Assembly (NCBI GenBank): GCA_028023455.1
Contig: JAQFVV010006274.1
Span: 5,024,001-5,088,000, forward strand
Source of the DNA: Epiperipatus broadwayi
Taxonomy: Eukaryota; Onychophora; Udeonychophora; Euonychophora; Peripatidae
Length of the DNA: 64,000 bases
Direction: 5' to 3'
Below the pieces are notes generated by a model that was given only the letters and a program-made list of their open reading frames with translations, had not been told where the DNA came from and did no database searches. The position numbers were made by a program, and so were the translations under genes. Positions within the stretch are counted from its first letter, which is position 1. Every line of letters starts with the position of its first letter. Shown one piece after another: positions 1-13,102 of this stretch.

Positions 1-2061
1 GATACATTCTCACTTGGAATAATGTGAGAGAGAGAAAGCGAGGACAGGTATTTAAAATTGAGATTGAATAAAACGGAAGAAAGTCAGTGTTGTGATTTTT
101 CATAGATAACAAGGAAGTTTAATATACCCCAAAATGAACATGCTTTACACTCATTAGGAGATAAAATTTCTGATTTGTAAGCAAAATTTTGACCTTGTGA
201 AAGGGAGGGGAATTGTGAAGGTAGCTAAAAACCACTACCCCAACAACATACCTAAGCCATCTGAAATAATGGAATGTTTTTTTAAATAGCATGTAGAAAG
301 ATAAATAATTGCTAGAACACTTCTGGAAAAAAATTAATGTTTTTATATTTTTAATATTTTTTTCTAATCAGTGTAATAACTGCCTATTAAGTACTTGGGT
401 AATTGTCCATAAAAACACACATATATATTAGTAATAAAATTTTATTACTAAGAAAATGTCATTCTTGATAATAAAAAAATTGTACATAGTTATATATATA
501 TGTTGATCATTGTATTGTGTTAGTTAAATTGACAATGACTTAAATAAAAACAATAATTATAACAATAAAAAATAAATCAATATCTGAATATATGGGAGAT
601 AATAATAATATATTATAAATTTATTTTATAAGTTTTTTTTTTTTTTTGAATCGATATAAAAAAAATATTTTAAAAGATGAAATGCTGGTTTTTAATAATA
701 GGAATAGCGCCAATATAAAAAGGAAACAATTAAAATTCATTTGGTTATTCTTGCTCTGCGTTAGATCTGACAAGTCTAATTTTATCAGAATTATTTTTTT
801 TGAATATTTTTCTGCAAAATGGACATTTTTTTAAAGTAGCATCGTCACAATAAATATCAATGTTTTCTTAATTAATTCGTCATTTGTATAAAGAGTAAAA
901 GAAATGAATGGAACATTATTCTAATTTATTATGCAGATAAGTGGAAATAAGTCATCAATTTAAATTAAAAAAAAAAGTAATATGATTTTTGTTTAAAAGT
1001 AACTGAAAAAAGAAATCAGAACAGTTGATTTAATTTAATGTTTATATATAGCCAAAATTAGAAATAGTAAAGAACTTTATTCTGTCTATAAATATATTTC
1101 ATTAGATACAAACTGCATATAAATTTATATATATATAGTTAAAGTATGAAATACATTGGCTAAAGGCTTAATTGTTGTTGGGATGAAGCATTTTTCTTAT
1201 CCACTATGGCCATATGAGTATAAATATTTAACTGTCTACAATTTAATTGCCTGAGAAGTTGGGATCTACACAAAATGAAAATCTATGGGAAGAGTAACAT
1301 CAAACTACCCATTTCCAACTTAAATAAATTTAGGATATGCTGTTTAAAATTAACCAGGAGTTCTTCAACATGGATAATAAAAAAATGCATAAACCGTAAG
1401 AACTTGGTGTAAAGAGGACTCTAAAAAAATAATATGCTTTAACATATCGGTTCATAAAAGTCTGTAAATTATGTTTTATTTCTATTGTATCAATCTGTAT
1501 TTTTATTTATTATCTCATCTTATATTTGTAAAATACTATTTCTAATTCTACAAGGAACAGTCCAATATATGAAAATATCGAGAGAGTAGGGAGGGGGAAA
1601 GGTTAAAAAGTCCTTTTTTTTTGTTCTTTAATAAAATTTAGGTGATTTATTTTCTACCAAGAGATTTGAGACTGAAATATGCACAAAAAAAAAATAAGTG
1701 CTCCACTAGAATATTTAACGCTAAGAGTTTTGGTTTTTTTTAAGCCACTGATGTAAACTATGCTGCCACATGACATGACTATATATTATATATATGTTAC
1801 TAATAATATTTCTTAAGATATAATGAGTAAATGATTAGCACTTTAAAATAGTATTCTTTATCATTTTTTATCATATTCTGTGTTGTATTATTATACTTTT
1901 CCACAATTAAAATTGCATACCAATATCTGAGGCAACGGTTTTGGAAAAGAGTGGTGAGATGAACTGATTTGAATTACATGTAGATTTGATGGATAATGCT
2001 TAGGCTAATCTATTAAACATAGATGTAATCATGAGTCAGGTATTTCATCATGTTATCTCTA

Positions 2062-2175
2062 GCATCCTACATGAAGACCCTAGGTCCAACAGTAGTTAGA
2101 TGCGAGCTTGCTTTCTTTCTCTTATATATGTGGATGGACCCTGTTGCATTTGGCACTATCAACTTTAGGATATGG
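2062..2175 (+). repeat. Dispersed repeat, copy 1 (partner at 63607-63752)
   Basis: Positions 2062-2108 match 63607-63653 at about 36 of 47 bases without gaps, including the shared core TAGATGCGA. Looser similarity continues to about 2175, where a GGACC...GTT...ACTTTAGG pattern resembles the tandem unit at 63665-63752. A 99-codon frame runs through it (2050-2349), but it has no recognisable domain and ends in a (TA)n run, so I do not call it a gene. The family is unidentified. Confidence 0.4.
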
Positions 2176-4386
2176 CAGATAGGTGGACCAGTACTTTTAG
2201 ATTTGATGCAAGGTGATTATATATTATGGACGAACCAGCTGATTGTTAAAGTTGATCTGTGTTCAAATGTATTTGCAGACCAGAACATCCGGGTATATCC
2301 GACCATACCGTTACAATATATATATATATATTTGTCTTTTAATTCTTAAATCTTATATATGTATGTTATATAAACAGACCGATTTCAAATTTCAATTTAT
2401 TGAAAAATAATCATATACATTAGAGATTATCTGTCAGTAAAACTTTTTTTTTTTTAAATTTAAACACATTATATATATCTATGCTAGACATATATGTTGT
2501 AAATAATTTAGGCTGGGAATTAAATTGATTGTCGTTTGTTTGCGTGGGAATCATTTATGAATATGTACAATATATTATATTTGTGTTTACAAATTTATCA
2601 CTATCTAACATTTTCTTTAGAATTTAATTTTTAATCTCATTATTAGATGTGTTTTAAGAGAGTAGATCATGCTGTAGGTAATTGATATCAGCGTTATAGA
2701 TATATATATATTCCCACATACATGAGTTGGGAGTCGTTTATATATAGATATATATTTTTATCTATAAATGTGTTATATAATAGGGGTTATAGTCTGTGAT
2801 AAACGTTAAATGAAGCCCCAAATTAATAAAGTTATAAATGAAGACATTGAATTTATGGCCATAACGAAAGCCATATTACTGATAGTAAATGTGAATAGTT
2901 TGTGCTTATAATATAAAAAGAGAAGTATAGTCTAATGAAAAATGGAGCAAATAAATATCCAACATAGTAGAAAAAAATTATTATTATTATTTTTTTTTGT
3001 TAAATGATCTAACCTTGAGAAACATATCAATGATCCTAAATTATTATTTTAAGAAGCTATTATGATTTTATCATTTCTCCTTTATTACAGCTTTTGTATG
3101 GTAATCAGTAGATGATTCTTACATAGACACAAACTTTAAACCATGCCTACTGCTAGCAAATATTTTTCATTTGAATTATATTGAATTAAAATGGAAAGTA
3201 AACAAATCTTGTGTGTTGTAACATAATTATTACTATTTAAAAGAAATCAAGCCACAATTAAAAATAAAGTATATACCATTTGTTTTATAAAAAATGACTT
3301 TTATGATTTATTTGAAATTTAATTATTTATTTATTTTTTCTCTTTTCAGTGCAAGGTCAGTAGGTAATGTTTGAGATCTATAATCATTTGAATGATAGTT
3401 TTATGTTTTGCTAGTATTTAATTTCATAATCATGTATTTAAGCCATCATTAATTAGAATATTATTTTACATATAATCCTTATATACAAATATAGGTTGGA
3501 CCCAATAAAATTCCCTTTGTTTCCAAGTTAAATTTGATGAATAATTATATTACTGATCAAGTTTAACCTGAGAGTATCTCTTTTATTATTGCTCTTTGGT
3601 ATCCAGGTATATTTTATGCATAGCTAATACGATAAGCAACATTATAATTGCTAATCAATAGTTAAACCATACTTACTCATGCGCATATAAGCTATTTATT
3701 ATAGGTTTATTTCTTTTATACCCATATCTATCCATTACAACTGGCTTCCGAACTCGGTATTTGATACATTAAACGAAGACCTGAGATACATTACAATGGA
3801 AGAGAGTTATTCAAGTAATATATATAACAAAAATTAGTAATTTCAAAAATCGTGAATCTATCTTGCTAATTATTCTATTTATAGTCATGCATTATATGAT
3901 TCATGAGTATTATTATTATCCCCTTCTTGAATGAGATACCCCCTTCTGTATACATATATATATGAGATTATAAAAGTTAATAAAAAAAAGCCATTCATTC
4001 AAGAGAATTAATCACATGTACAAAAAAAAAATTATATAACAATGTTTTAGTATATTAATCAATCAATAACAAGAATTCTGTTTAGTCACTGTGGTGCCAT
4101 TAATGTTGAATGTTGTCAAACTCTTACCTCATTTTATAGCCGGATAAGTGATATCAAGCTTCTGGTTGGAAATATGGAGATCTAAATTTTTATCTAATAT
4201 CAAAAATATTTGCTCAACTTAATTATTCCCCACTGTATACTTTTAAGCGATTGCTTCCATTTCTGAAGCATATGTTCCCAAATTTGAAAACGAAAAATTA
4301 ACAGAAATAAAAAAATAAAAAAAATTGAAAATGACACATAAAAAAAAATAATAAAGTTTATGAGTTGGCAAGCACTGTCCATTGTA

Positions 4387-4575
4387 TTAAAAGTCTCTTG
4401 ATGCTGATAACAAATCTTCTATGGTGGTGTACTTGTCCATTGGCTTAACTGGCACGTGTTCATTCCATCCTGATAGATCATAAGCACTGTCCAGTTGTTT
4501 TCTTGGGAGACAGGGCAGAAGATCCATTGGAGATTGATATTCACTATTATTTAATAAGATAGGCATCTTGCACAA
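4387..4575 (-). other. Unidentified minus-strand ORF remnant
   Basis: A frame of about 62 codons on the minus strand, opening at a TTG rather than an ATG and reading upstream to a stop near 4597. Its composition is much less AT-biased than the flanks (PMDLLPCLPRKQLDSAYDLS; WNEHVPVKPMDKYTTIEDLL). It ends at a TAA at 4387-4389. I do not recognise it. The regular amino-acid composition suggests former coding sequence, either a transposon protein or an isolated host exon. There is no convincing polypyrimidine tract or donor site to support the exon reading. Confidence 0.25.
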
Positions 4576-5147
4576 GCAATACCGTTTCTATTGGCATGAA
4601 TGTTGGTCATCTACGGTATGTTTCATTTACCCCAACCTCATTGCATTACCTTCCTAAATATCTACAATTATTTATAGTAGTTTCTGTGCATACGAACAAT
4701 AAAATTATTATTGAGACTTCAAGCTGTTGTTCCATCTTTTCTTAATAACTTCTTTCACTTAAAGTTTTCTTCTTTTTTTTTACAATCTATGTACATCATT
4801 CGATTTACATTCACCATTTATGTGTTCAGGTTTCTGTTTACACTAGCACTTGCAATCAATTCCTTTTCTGGCACCGAAAATTTGTCCTAAGACCAAGTAT
4901 TAATATGCATCTTTTTTTTTCTAATAAACATAACTATTGAGATGTTCTCTTTCTCATGCAGACCTTTCAGTTATTAAAGATACAGTGAGAATCATGTGAT
5001 GGCTTTTATTCCCCATATTTGCTGCAACTATTCGTTGTTGTATAATTATAAATATTCATTAAAATGGTTTTTTCGTTTTCCGTTTTCTAATCTGGTCACC
5101 TGGCAACAAGCTTGACATCACATCATTATTCTTTAACTCTATTTTTA

Positions 5148-5155
5148 TCTAAGTC
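5148..5155 (+). repeat. hAT target-site duplication (left)
   Basis: TCTAAGTC occurs here and again at 8043-8050, with a ninth matching base. Eight bases is the standard hAT duplication length, and the pair brackets the transposase remnant. Confidence 0.75.
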
Positions 5156-8042
5156 AGCATTTCTTATATTGTTGGTCATGACACCAAATGGGGTTGCGAA
5201 GCGAAAAGATGGGGTCATGAAAATTTAATTCAGATACATGAATTAAAAAAAATTAGTTGCCATCTCTTCATTATCTTTAATATATTACGTTTTCTGTACA
5301 GTGCAATTATAAAATCGTTAATGAAGGGCAAGTTGAGCTGTAAATTATATTTACATATTCAAAAATAACACCAAATGCATCATAATAGTGGTGTCGCATT
5401 GCAATTTCTGCATATAAGTTATTTCAGAATCAAAATATATGCTGCAGTGGGAGAATAAGGTTGGTTCCATTGTGATTATATAATGCACTTCCAGTCAAGT
5501 TATTTGTTTCAGTTTCATTTCAACAAGTGTCCACATCGCAAGAACAATACAATATTGTATTTTACTGTTTTACTCGACTAAAGTTAGTATTTATTTGAAT
5601 AAATATGAAAGACGTTATTTTTTATATATAAAAATGCTTGTATACTTTTTTTCTCACTTTTTTATTCAAAATTTATCATCCTATTAGTTACTATAAAAAT
5701 TTATTTTTTATTTGAAACTTATTGTTATTTATTTATTAACAAGTAAAAACATATTCCTATTTTTTAAATATTAAAAAATAAAACATATGGAGATATTAAA
5801 AATAGAATATACAGGGTAAATATGCTTCATATAATTAAACAAAAAACACGGCTGCCACTTGGTGTCTTTGCTAACTAATAAATACTGTTATTTTATTTAT
5901 ATTTTAGAATAAAATACTTTTTATCTATGGATAAATGGTTGAACTTGAGTACCAAAGGTAATGATGCAGATGGCAATACTACAAAGATTCTTCAAGCAGG
6001 ATCTCGTAATCAGAATGAGGCATCTAAGATACGAAAAAGAAAATATGATGAGATATTCCTCTAATTTGGCTTTACTTTCAACAACTATGATGGTAATGAA
6101 CAATCTCTTTGTTTAATTTGCAATAATGTTTTGTCTATGGAGAGTATGAAACCATCAAAATTAAAAAGACATTTTGAATCCAAGCATCCTTCATATGTCA
6201 ATAAACCAAAAGAATATTTCCAATGACTGTTAAAATCTTCAAATAAAGAAAAATAATATTTTAAGAAATTTATAACTGTTAATGAAAAATATTTATTCAC
6301 ATCATATAAAGTTTCATATCTGATTGCTAAAAATAAAAAGCAATATACCATTGGAGAAGATCTTATATTACCTGCTGCTATTAAAATGGTAGAAATAATT
6401 CACGGAAGTAAATATGGTGATGAAATTCAGAAAATTCCTTTAAATCAAATGACACCATCACTAATAAAATTTCTGAAATTAGCAACGACCAATTTGAGCA
6501 ACTTATTACTAGACTTAAAGAAAGTCCAATATTTACAATTCAGTTGGACAAAATAACTGATATTGCAAAAATAGCTCAATTATTAATATATGTCAAATAC
6601 ATTTATAAAGAAAACATTGAGGAAGAATTGTTATTTTGTCGTTCTTTGGAAGAACATACAGAAGGGAAGACATATATAATAAAGTACACAAATTTTTTAA
6701 AACTGAAGTTTTGCTTTGGAGTATGCACAGATGGTGCAAAAGCAATGACAGGTGAAAAAACTGGTTTTAAATCATTTGTTAAAGCTTCTGGTAATAATCA
6801 TGTAACTTTTGCACACTGCCTGATCCACTGAGAGGCCCTTGCAGTAAAAAAATTAGCAACAGAATTGAATGATGTACTTCAGGATGCTGTCAAAATTATA
6901 AACTTTATTAAAAGCCATGCCCTTAACAGCTATTTTCAAATCTTTGTAAAGACATGGACTCTGAATACAAAAATTTATTATTACATACATAAGTAAGATG
7001 GATGTCAAGAGAGTGAAGTTTAAAAAGATTATTGTTATTAAAAGAAGAAATTATTGTATTTTTAATGGAACAAAAATCTGACCTTGCTGCTCTTTTTCAA
7101 AATGACTTATGGCTATCAAAGCTGTGCTATTTGTCTGATATTTTTGAGAAGCTAAATGATATTAACTTGTCTCTTAAGCCAATAAACATCACATGATCAC
7201 CTTTTTTTAAAAAACTTGTCTCCAAGAAAAAATAGCAATTTTTTATTCTGAATGGTAAAATTGAAGGTTTTATTAAATAGATCAACATTTGGAAGAATAG
7301 GGTAGAAAATGATTTATTGGAAAGGTTTTCAACTATTGACAATTTTATAATTGAAAAAAAAAAAAATTGTAAAACTTTAATTGCAAAAATTATTATAGAT
7401 CACTTAAAAACCCTAGAAACACAGTTTTGCAAATACTTTATATCGAATTTAGATTTCAAAAAGTTATCTTGGATTCAACGCCCATTTTTGATTGACATTA
7501 ATGAGATTAATCACTTGCCATATAAAGCCCAAGAGGAATTTGCTGAATTATTAAGTGACTCAAACTTAAAACTTGACTTTCCACAAAAATCCTTGTCTAC
7601 ATTCTGGATCAGAGCTAGGATTGAATTTCCCACAATTTCTGAAATGGCATTAAAGGCTCTTCTGCCATTCAGCACTACATACTTATGTGAAATGACTTTT
7701 TCAGCTTTAATGTATATTAAATCCAAATATCGTTTAATGCTGAAAAACGTTGAAGATGCTTTATGTCTAGCAGTATCAAATATTTCACCAAGATTTAATC
7801 TATTATGCAGCAAAAAACAAGCACATTAGTCTCATTCAAACGTGATTTTCTTTCATTAATTTTTGTATACTTAAAACAAATCCTAAAACTACTTATTTTC
7901 ATATGTATATTGTTTACCAAAAAATAAATTATTTATGGAAATATTTATTTCTACATCTATTTTATATTTAGTATCTGGGGTCGCGAAGAAATCTCTATGA
8001 TAAAAAGGGATCATGATTGAAAAAATTTTTAATAAGCGCTAG
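5156..8042 (+). mobile_element. hAT transposon, ZBED5-like, decayed
   Basis: An element of about 2.9 kb bounded by an 8-bp direct repeat. The two ends are weakly inverted: the left begins (C)AGCATTTCTTA and the reverse complement of the right reads CTAGCGCTTATT, as expected of aged hAT termini. Just inside each end is a related GGGGTYGCGAAG motif in direct orientation (about 5191 and 7978). The single gene runs left to right inside. Multiple stops and frameshifts make the copy non-autonomous and old. The exact first base is uncertain by 1-2 positions because the duplication can slide. Confidence 0.8.
5927..7829 (+). pseudogene. hAT transposase, ZBED5/SCAND3-like (broken)
   Basis: The ATG at 5927 begins MDKWLNLS, the usual opening of ZBED5-type transposases. 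A BED-type zinc finger follows (CLICNNVLSMESMKPSKLKR then H-x5-H, about 6113-6196). The frame is broken by in-frame stops at 6062, 6224 and 6254 and by a frameshift near 6445. The next frame continues with SNDTITNKISEI and the catalytic-core region QLDKITDIA (about 6538), where the family usually has DETTD. GVCTDGAKAM (about 6720) supplies the second conserved Asp, HCLIH follows near 6823, and VRWMSRE is found after another shift near 6990. The last 170 codons (7317-7829) hold the hAT C-terminal dimerisation region with FPTISEMALKALLPFSTTYL. Family function is cut-and-paste transposition in the nucleus; this copy cannot make the protein. An antisense 100-codon ORF here is a shadow. Confidence 0.9.
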
Positions 8043-8050
8043 TCTAAGTC
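8043..8050 (+). repeat. hAT target-site duplication (right)
   Basis: TCTAAGTC, identical to 5148-5155. It closes the ZBED5-like hAT element. Confidence 0.75.
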
Positions 8051-8196
8051 AATATTATTGGTCAGTTAATACTATTCGAGGTTAGTTATATCAGGTGTAT
8101 GTATTTATTTTTATTACCGTAAAAATATAAAAATTCACCTCTTTTTTTAAAAAAAAAAAAATACTAATTTGTTTAGCGCGATGTTTGTGCGTATAT

Positions 8197-8221
8197 ATCA
8201 TCATCATCATCATCATCATCA
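8197..8221 (-). repeat. (ATC)n tail of the RTE-like LINE
   Basis: About eight ATC/TCA units. Read on the minus strand these are (TGA)n repeats directly after the LINE coding region, and the ORF stop codon TGA is formed by the first unit. Short microsatellite tails of this kind are typical of RTE-clade LINEs, which lack poly-A. A plus-strand ORF with a run of His codons (8169-8432) is an artefact of this tract. Confidence 0.85.
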
Positions 8222-9610
8222 AACATTATCAATCCACTGCAGGATGAAGGTCTCTCCAAGTTTAATCCATCTTCTCCGATCTTCAGCTTCTCTTCTCCAC
8301 ATCACACCTGCACACTTTCTTATTTCATCAATCCATCTCACATGTGGTCTCTTTCTGGGTCTTTTACAATCTCTTGGAATCCAGTTTAAAATTTCATTTG
8401 TCCATCTATTATCATCTCTTCGAGAAATATGACCAGCCCAACTCCACTTCAATCTTTTAATTTTTTCAATGAGGTCAGTAACACCTGTTTGTTCTCTTAC
8501 CCATACATTGCATTTTCGATCTCTTCTTGTTACTCCCAACATACATCTCTCCATACTTCTTTGAGTGGTCTGAAGTCTCTGTATTGCTCTTCTATTAAGT
8601 GTCCAAATCTCAGATCCATAAGTAAGAACTGGTAAAACACATTTGTTAAAAACCTTCCTTTTCAAACACATAGGCATATTTCCTTTTAGTATCAAGTTAT
8701 TTCTACCAAAAGCACTCCAACCAAGTTTAATTCTATGATTAATTTCTTCCATTATGTTTCCATCTGTATTAATAATCTGACCAAGGTATTTGTAACTGTT
8801 AACTTCTTCTAATTCATCATAATCAATCTTTATTTTCATATTTTGAGCAAATCGATTAAACATTACTTTAGTCTTTTTAACATTTATCTTTAGTCCTACT
8901 TTCATCTGATAATTCCTGCAACATATCCTGCAGCTCTGAAGCATTATTTGCAAAAATAACTGCATCATCTGCGAAATCTAAATGACTTAAATAATCTCCA
9001 TTTACTTTCACTCTTTTAGTTTCCCATTTTAATCCACAAAATACTTCTTGCAGCACTGCTGTAAAAAGTTTTGGAGATATGGAGTCACCTTGTCTTACAC
9101 CTTTCTCAATGTTCACTTTCCCAGTATCATTATGTAATTTAATTGTTGCTGTTGCATTTTTATAAATATTCTTCAAAATATGACAATATCCTGGATCTAT
9201 ACCTTGATGATCCAATGCTTTAATCACTGAAGAAATGTTTATAGAATCAAATGCCTTTTCATAATCTACAAATCCAAAACATAATGACAACTCATATTCA
9301 TTTGTCCTTTATAAAACTTCTCTCAACACCTGGATATGATCTACTGTACTAAAACCACTTTTAAATCCAGCTTGTTCTCTTGGTTGGTGGAAATCCAATG
9401 TTCTCTGTAGATGAGTTGCAATTATCTTGGTAAAAATTTTATATAAAACTGATAAAAGGCTGATACGTCTGTAATTTCTAATATCTTCTTTATCACCTTT
9501 TTTAAATATTAATATTATTACTGCATTCTTCCAATCATCCGGTACATCTTTATCATTTAGACATTTGGTATATATATGTACACATTTAATAAAGGATAAA
9601 TTATTTGATA
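8219..9610 (-). pseudogene. RTE-like reverse transcriptase (partial, frameshifted)
   Basis: Reading from 9610 down: DVPDDWKNAVIILIFKKGDK, NYRRISLLSVLYKIF, QAGFKSGFSTVDH, then FGFVDYEKAFDSI (first catalytic Asp) and GVRQGDSISPKLF. LDFADDAVIF near 8975 carries the FADD catalytic motif. A stop lies near 9310, and a one-base frameshift near 8890-8910 divides the palm from the thumb and C-terminal region. The latter contains KYLGQIINTDG, VLTYGSEIWTL and WAGHISRRDDNRW, and ends LQWIDNV at the tail. These motifs match the RTE/endonuclease-reverse transcriptase ORFs common in invertebrates. The protein copied element RNA into chromosomal nicks; this copy is dead. Confidence 0.9.
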
Positions 9611-9615
9611 ACTAC

Positions 9616-10174
9616 TCGGCTTGATTTAAGATGTTGGAGATTAGGGCAGGTGGGTTTGTTGGTTGTAAGTTATCCGTACGTTATGTTAAATATAATTCAT
9701 ATTTAAATAATTAATTCAAATTAAAAATGAACGCAAGAGTGAATATGTATTTTATTTAAGTGAAAATAAAATATTTGCTTTATCATATTGAATACCAATA
9801 AACTTAGTTCAAATTATGGAGAAAGAATATCACAAGCTAATTTTAAAAACAACGTTGTTGCTTATTAACAAAGCAAATTTTTTTCTTCTTACTTCGAAGA
9901 AATATATATTTTGTTTACATGTCTTATTTAACATTTTATAGATTTGATGGATAAAATTATAATGCATTTTGGATAAATATTATGGAGGGGTCATGGATCC
10001 TTCTTATCTGATATCTATAAGATTATGAATGAAATGTATAACAATATTAAAAAAAAAAAAAATCAGATTTTCTAACATGTTGAAAATACTTTGCTTAGTA
10101 GTTTGAAGCAGCAGACGTTGGGATACTAACATTTAATAAGTGGAAAACAGCTGAATACTATCTAGAAACAATGT
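9616..10174. other. AT-rich spacer
   Basis: No ORF, RNA gene or terminal repeat recognised between the truncated RTE-like LINE and the hAT MITE. Confidence 0.5.
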
Positions 10175-10684
10175 ATGTAGAGCAGTGGTCTTCAACCTTT
10201 TCACACTTGCGGACCGGTAAAAATAAGGATTAGGTTTCGCGGACCGGCAAAAATAAGGATAAGGTTTCGTAAATCAGCAGAAGTCTATAGATAAATTTTC
10301 TTAAAGATGTAAACAGCTTAGCCTTAGATGAAGTTATATATATATGGAGTTTGTATAATAAAAAACTTTTTTTTTTAATTTTGAATTTTTTTAGAAAAGT
10401 AATAAAAATTTAATTCTATCCCCCCTCCCCCATAAACATCTGTGATAACTAGAAAAACAAATTAATTTATGTATGATTGATTAGATTTTGTTCTGTTTCT
10501 TTTTTTTTAATCAGGTAAAAGTGCGATGAAAATATAAATAAAAATTGTTTATATTAATTAAATGTTTAAAATCTTATTATTTTGTTATTAAAAACTTTCT
10601 TGTCAGTCTAGCACGGACCAGCAAAAAACTTCTACGGACCGGTACCGGGCCGCGGACCGGTGGTTGAAGACCACTGATGTAGAG
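10175..10684. mobile_element. hAT MITE copy 1 with perfect 8-bp TSD
   Basis: ATGTAGAG at 10175-10182 and again at 10677-10684 flanks a 494-bp element (10183-10676). The element begins CAGTGGTCTTCAACC and ends GGTTGAAGACCACTG, a perfect terminal inverted repeat. Just inside both ends are repeated CGGACCGG(T/C)AAAAAT or CGGACCGGT motifs, probable subterminal transposase-binding repeats. No coding capacity is seen, so it must have moved with transposase from elsewhere. A second copy lies at 45648-46177. Confidence 0.95.
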
Positions 10685-13102
10685 GCATGGATTATTGTTA
10701 TCATTGTGGGAATCCTACAGAAACTATAAAAAAAAGAAACTGTAATTAAAGAATATCAAAAATATTGACGGGAATAATTAATGCTTGTATATGAATATGG
10801 CTTGTGAAAATTATTATTAAATTTATCTTTCTTATGTTTTCAATATATATATATCTTCATTAATAGATATCTATTTAAAGATCTTTCTATTCATATTATT
10901 CAATATAAATAACTAAATAAATAAGACTTGAATTAATTAATATCAATAAGTTTAGTAAAATAGTTTAAAGAATATATAACATTTAAATTTTTTTGAATAT
11001 ATGTAATTAACTTTATAGAGTTTTATTTGAACTAAAATAAATTTTAAAAAAATTATTATATACAAAAAAAAAATGTTTATTTTCATTTATAGTACACACA
11101 CACATATATATATATATATATTTGTGTTTAAATTCAGCAATATATATATATATATATGTGTTTGAATGTCAGCACAAGCGATATCATATGCTAACAATAT
11201 TATGATTGTAAAATATGTATTAAAATATTGTTTAAAGTGTAGATTGCAACTAAGTAATTGCAATATTTAAATTAGATCATAATATAATGGACTTCAAAAT
11301 TTATAATTGTTAAATTTAATATTATTATTAATTAATGCATCCTTTGATTCTCTTTTATAAAATATTGATTCACCTATTCATAAATTATATTACTTGTAAG
11401 ATATTAATTCACACAATTCATATATTATATATTCATTGGGTAATAGATTAGATCATCTGTTCATTGAAATATTTGTTTTACTGAATTGAATATTATCGAC
11501 CCATGGGCTCATTAGTGCCTTATAAATATATAAGCCATAATAATTTGGATTATTATAAATTCACTTATGGACAAAATTCAGTTATAACAGTATGTATTGA
11601 ATTTACATTTAGAAACAGTTATTTAGGGTAGATTATAAATTTAGATATAATCACATATAAATATCTTTGATCTTCCTATTTTAAAATATTCTTCATTATA
11701 CTTTGACCACCCATATGTTAGATAATCCCTAATAATGATTTATGATAATAATATTTATTGTTACAATTGAATGACAACATATGATACCAATGAAATCAGG
11801 CTACCTGTGCTACACATGCTGATACATTATTGTCTGCTCAATTTAATTGGATTTGTTTTTTCACATTTTGGTATATAATTGAGAGACCTGATTAATAACT
11901 TTTATTATAATAATTCCAATTATAATCCACTGTATTTTAATTAGATAATGTCATACATAAAGAAGATAATTTTAATAACAGATTTTGTTTGTAACATGCA
12001 GTTTCTTACATTTTTGATCAATTACAGTATGAAAAATTTCACTATTAAATCGGATTTTTTAAAAGTGATAAAATCTTTTTGCACTGATTTTGATATAAAT
12101 AAAGCAATCACTGAGCAATGACAAGTTGGTATAGTGTACAAGTATCAACATTTTATAAAATTATCATCTTGAAATATAAAGTTTAGCAGAAAGTGTATGT
12201 TCAATTTAGTGTTACAACTTTGGGCATGCTGCAGATAACAAATGAATGGATATACTGATTAAAACATGTAATACTAGGTTTTAATAATATATGGAATCAA
12301 AAGAAGATTGTTTAAAACAATGAATGTATTTAATAAGTAAAGTGTTTTTCTTTAAGACAATTAGGACAACTTGTAAAATTTGTCAATATATTCAATTTTA
12401 AGAGTTACTATATATGATAAAAATCTTTCTAAATACCTTTAAAACACTTTTTCCAAATGTAATATTTTTCTGTTAAAATTTAAATAGATAGACCAATAGA
12501 AAAAATAAAGTTAGTGAGAATTTAGAATTTTTAGCATAAGAAGTAAATTTTATTAACTGTAAAGTTTATCTTGAAAAATGGTTTTTGTGAGGAAAGAATA
12601 AACAAATTACTATCAAAATAACAAATCAAAATTAATATCCTACTTTTTCTTTGCATTTTTAAAAATAATTCTTCATTCTGTGTAATTGATCTTTCATATC
12701 ATATCCACATTTCTTGCACTTGGTTGTACATCATTTTTCTGCTTTCATTTTTTTTTATCTCATTCTTTTAGAGTAAATCTTTTCCTCTAACACTTATCTC
12801 CCTATATTAAAGCAGCTTATTCAAATAAAGACTATCTGAAATAATACAAGAAATAATAACTAAACTATAAATTCACTTACAAAGGATTCCCCCAATTTCT
12901 AATTTTGGGAATTAGATTGACAAGTTAGTAACCCATATATAGCAGTAAATGATTACACCAATATAAGACAATTAAAAAACTAAAGTGCAATTCTGATAAT
13001 ATGATCACTATCTTAAATAATAACTGCTCTAAAAAAAAAAAAAAGAATTTTTTTAAAAAAGCAAATTGTTGTAGATGGATTTAACTGAAGAATTTGCACT
13101 AT
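10685..13102. other. AT-rich DNA without recognisable genes
   Basis: About 2.4 kb with no long ORF. It contains (CA)n/(TA)n tracts at about 11094-11160. I see nothing else here that I can support. Confidence 0.5.

Larger units (their letters stand above)
1..5147. other. AT-rich DNA without recognisable genes
   Basis: I see no domain-bearing ORF, RNA gene or complete element in this stretch. It has many short (TA)n and poly-A/T runs, for example around 1121-1136, 2318-2331 and 2700-2712. Two items stand out: a repeat at 2062-2175 that is also found near the right edge of the window, and a 62-codon minus-strand ORF at 4387-4575. Both are listed separately. The rest could be intergenic or intronic. 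Confidence 0.6.
8197..9615 (-). mobile_element. RTE-like LINE, 5'-truncated
   Basis: A minus-strand non-LTR retrotransposon fragment. The 3' end is the (TGA)n tail. The 5' end is lost near 9615, inside the linker before the reverse transcriptase, so the whole endonuclease domain is absent. 5' truncation is the usual result of incomplete target-primed reverse transcription. I could not identify a target-site duplication with confidence. Confidence 0.85.

Noticed and set aside
2050-2349. 99-codon plus-strand ORF
   Set aside because: No domain. It runs into a (TA)n tract, and its first part is a dispersed repeat.
7511-7813. Minus-strand 100-codon ORF
   Set aside because: Shadow of the hAT transposase C-terminal region on the opposite strand.
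8169-8432. Plus-strand ORF with a run of histidines
   Set aside because: It is the (ATC)n tail and antisense of the RTE-like LINE ORF; not a gene.
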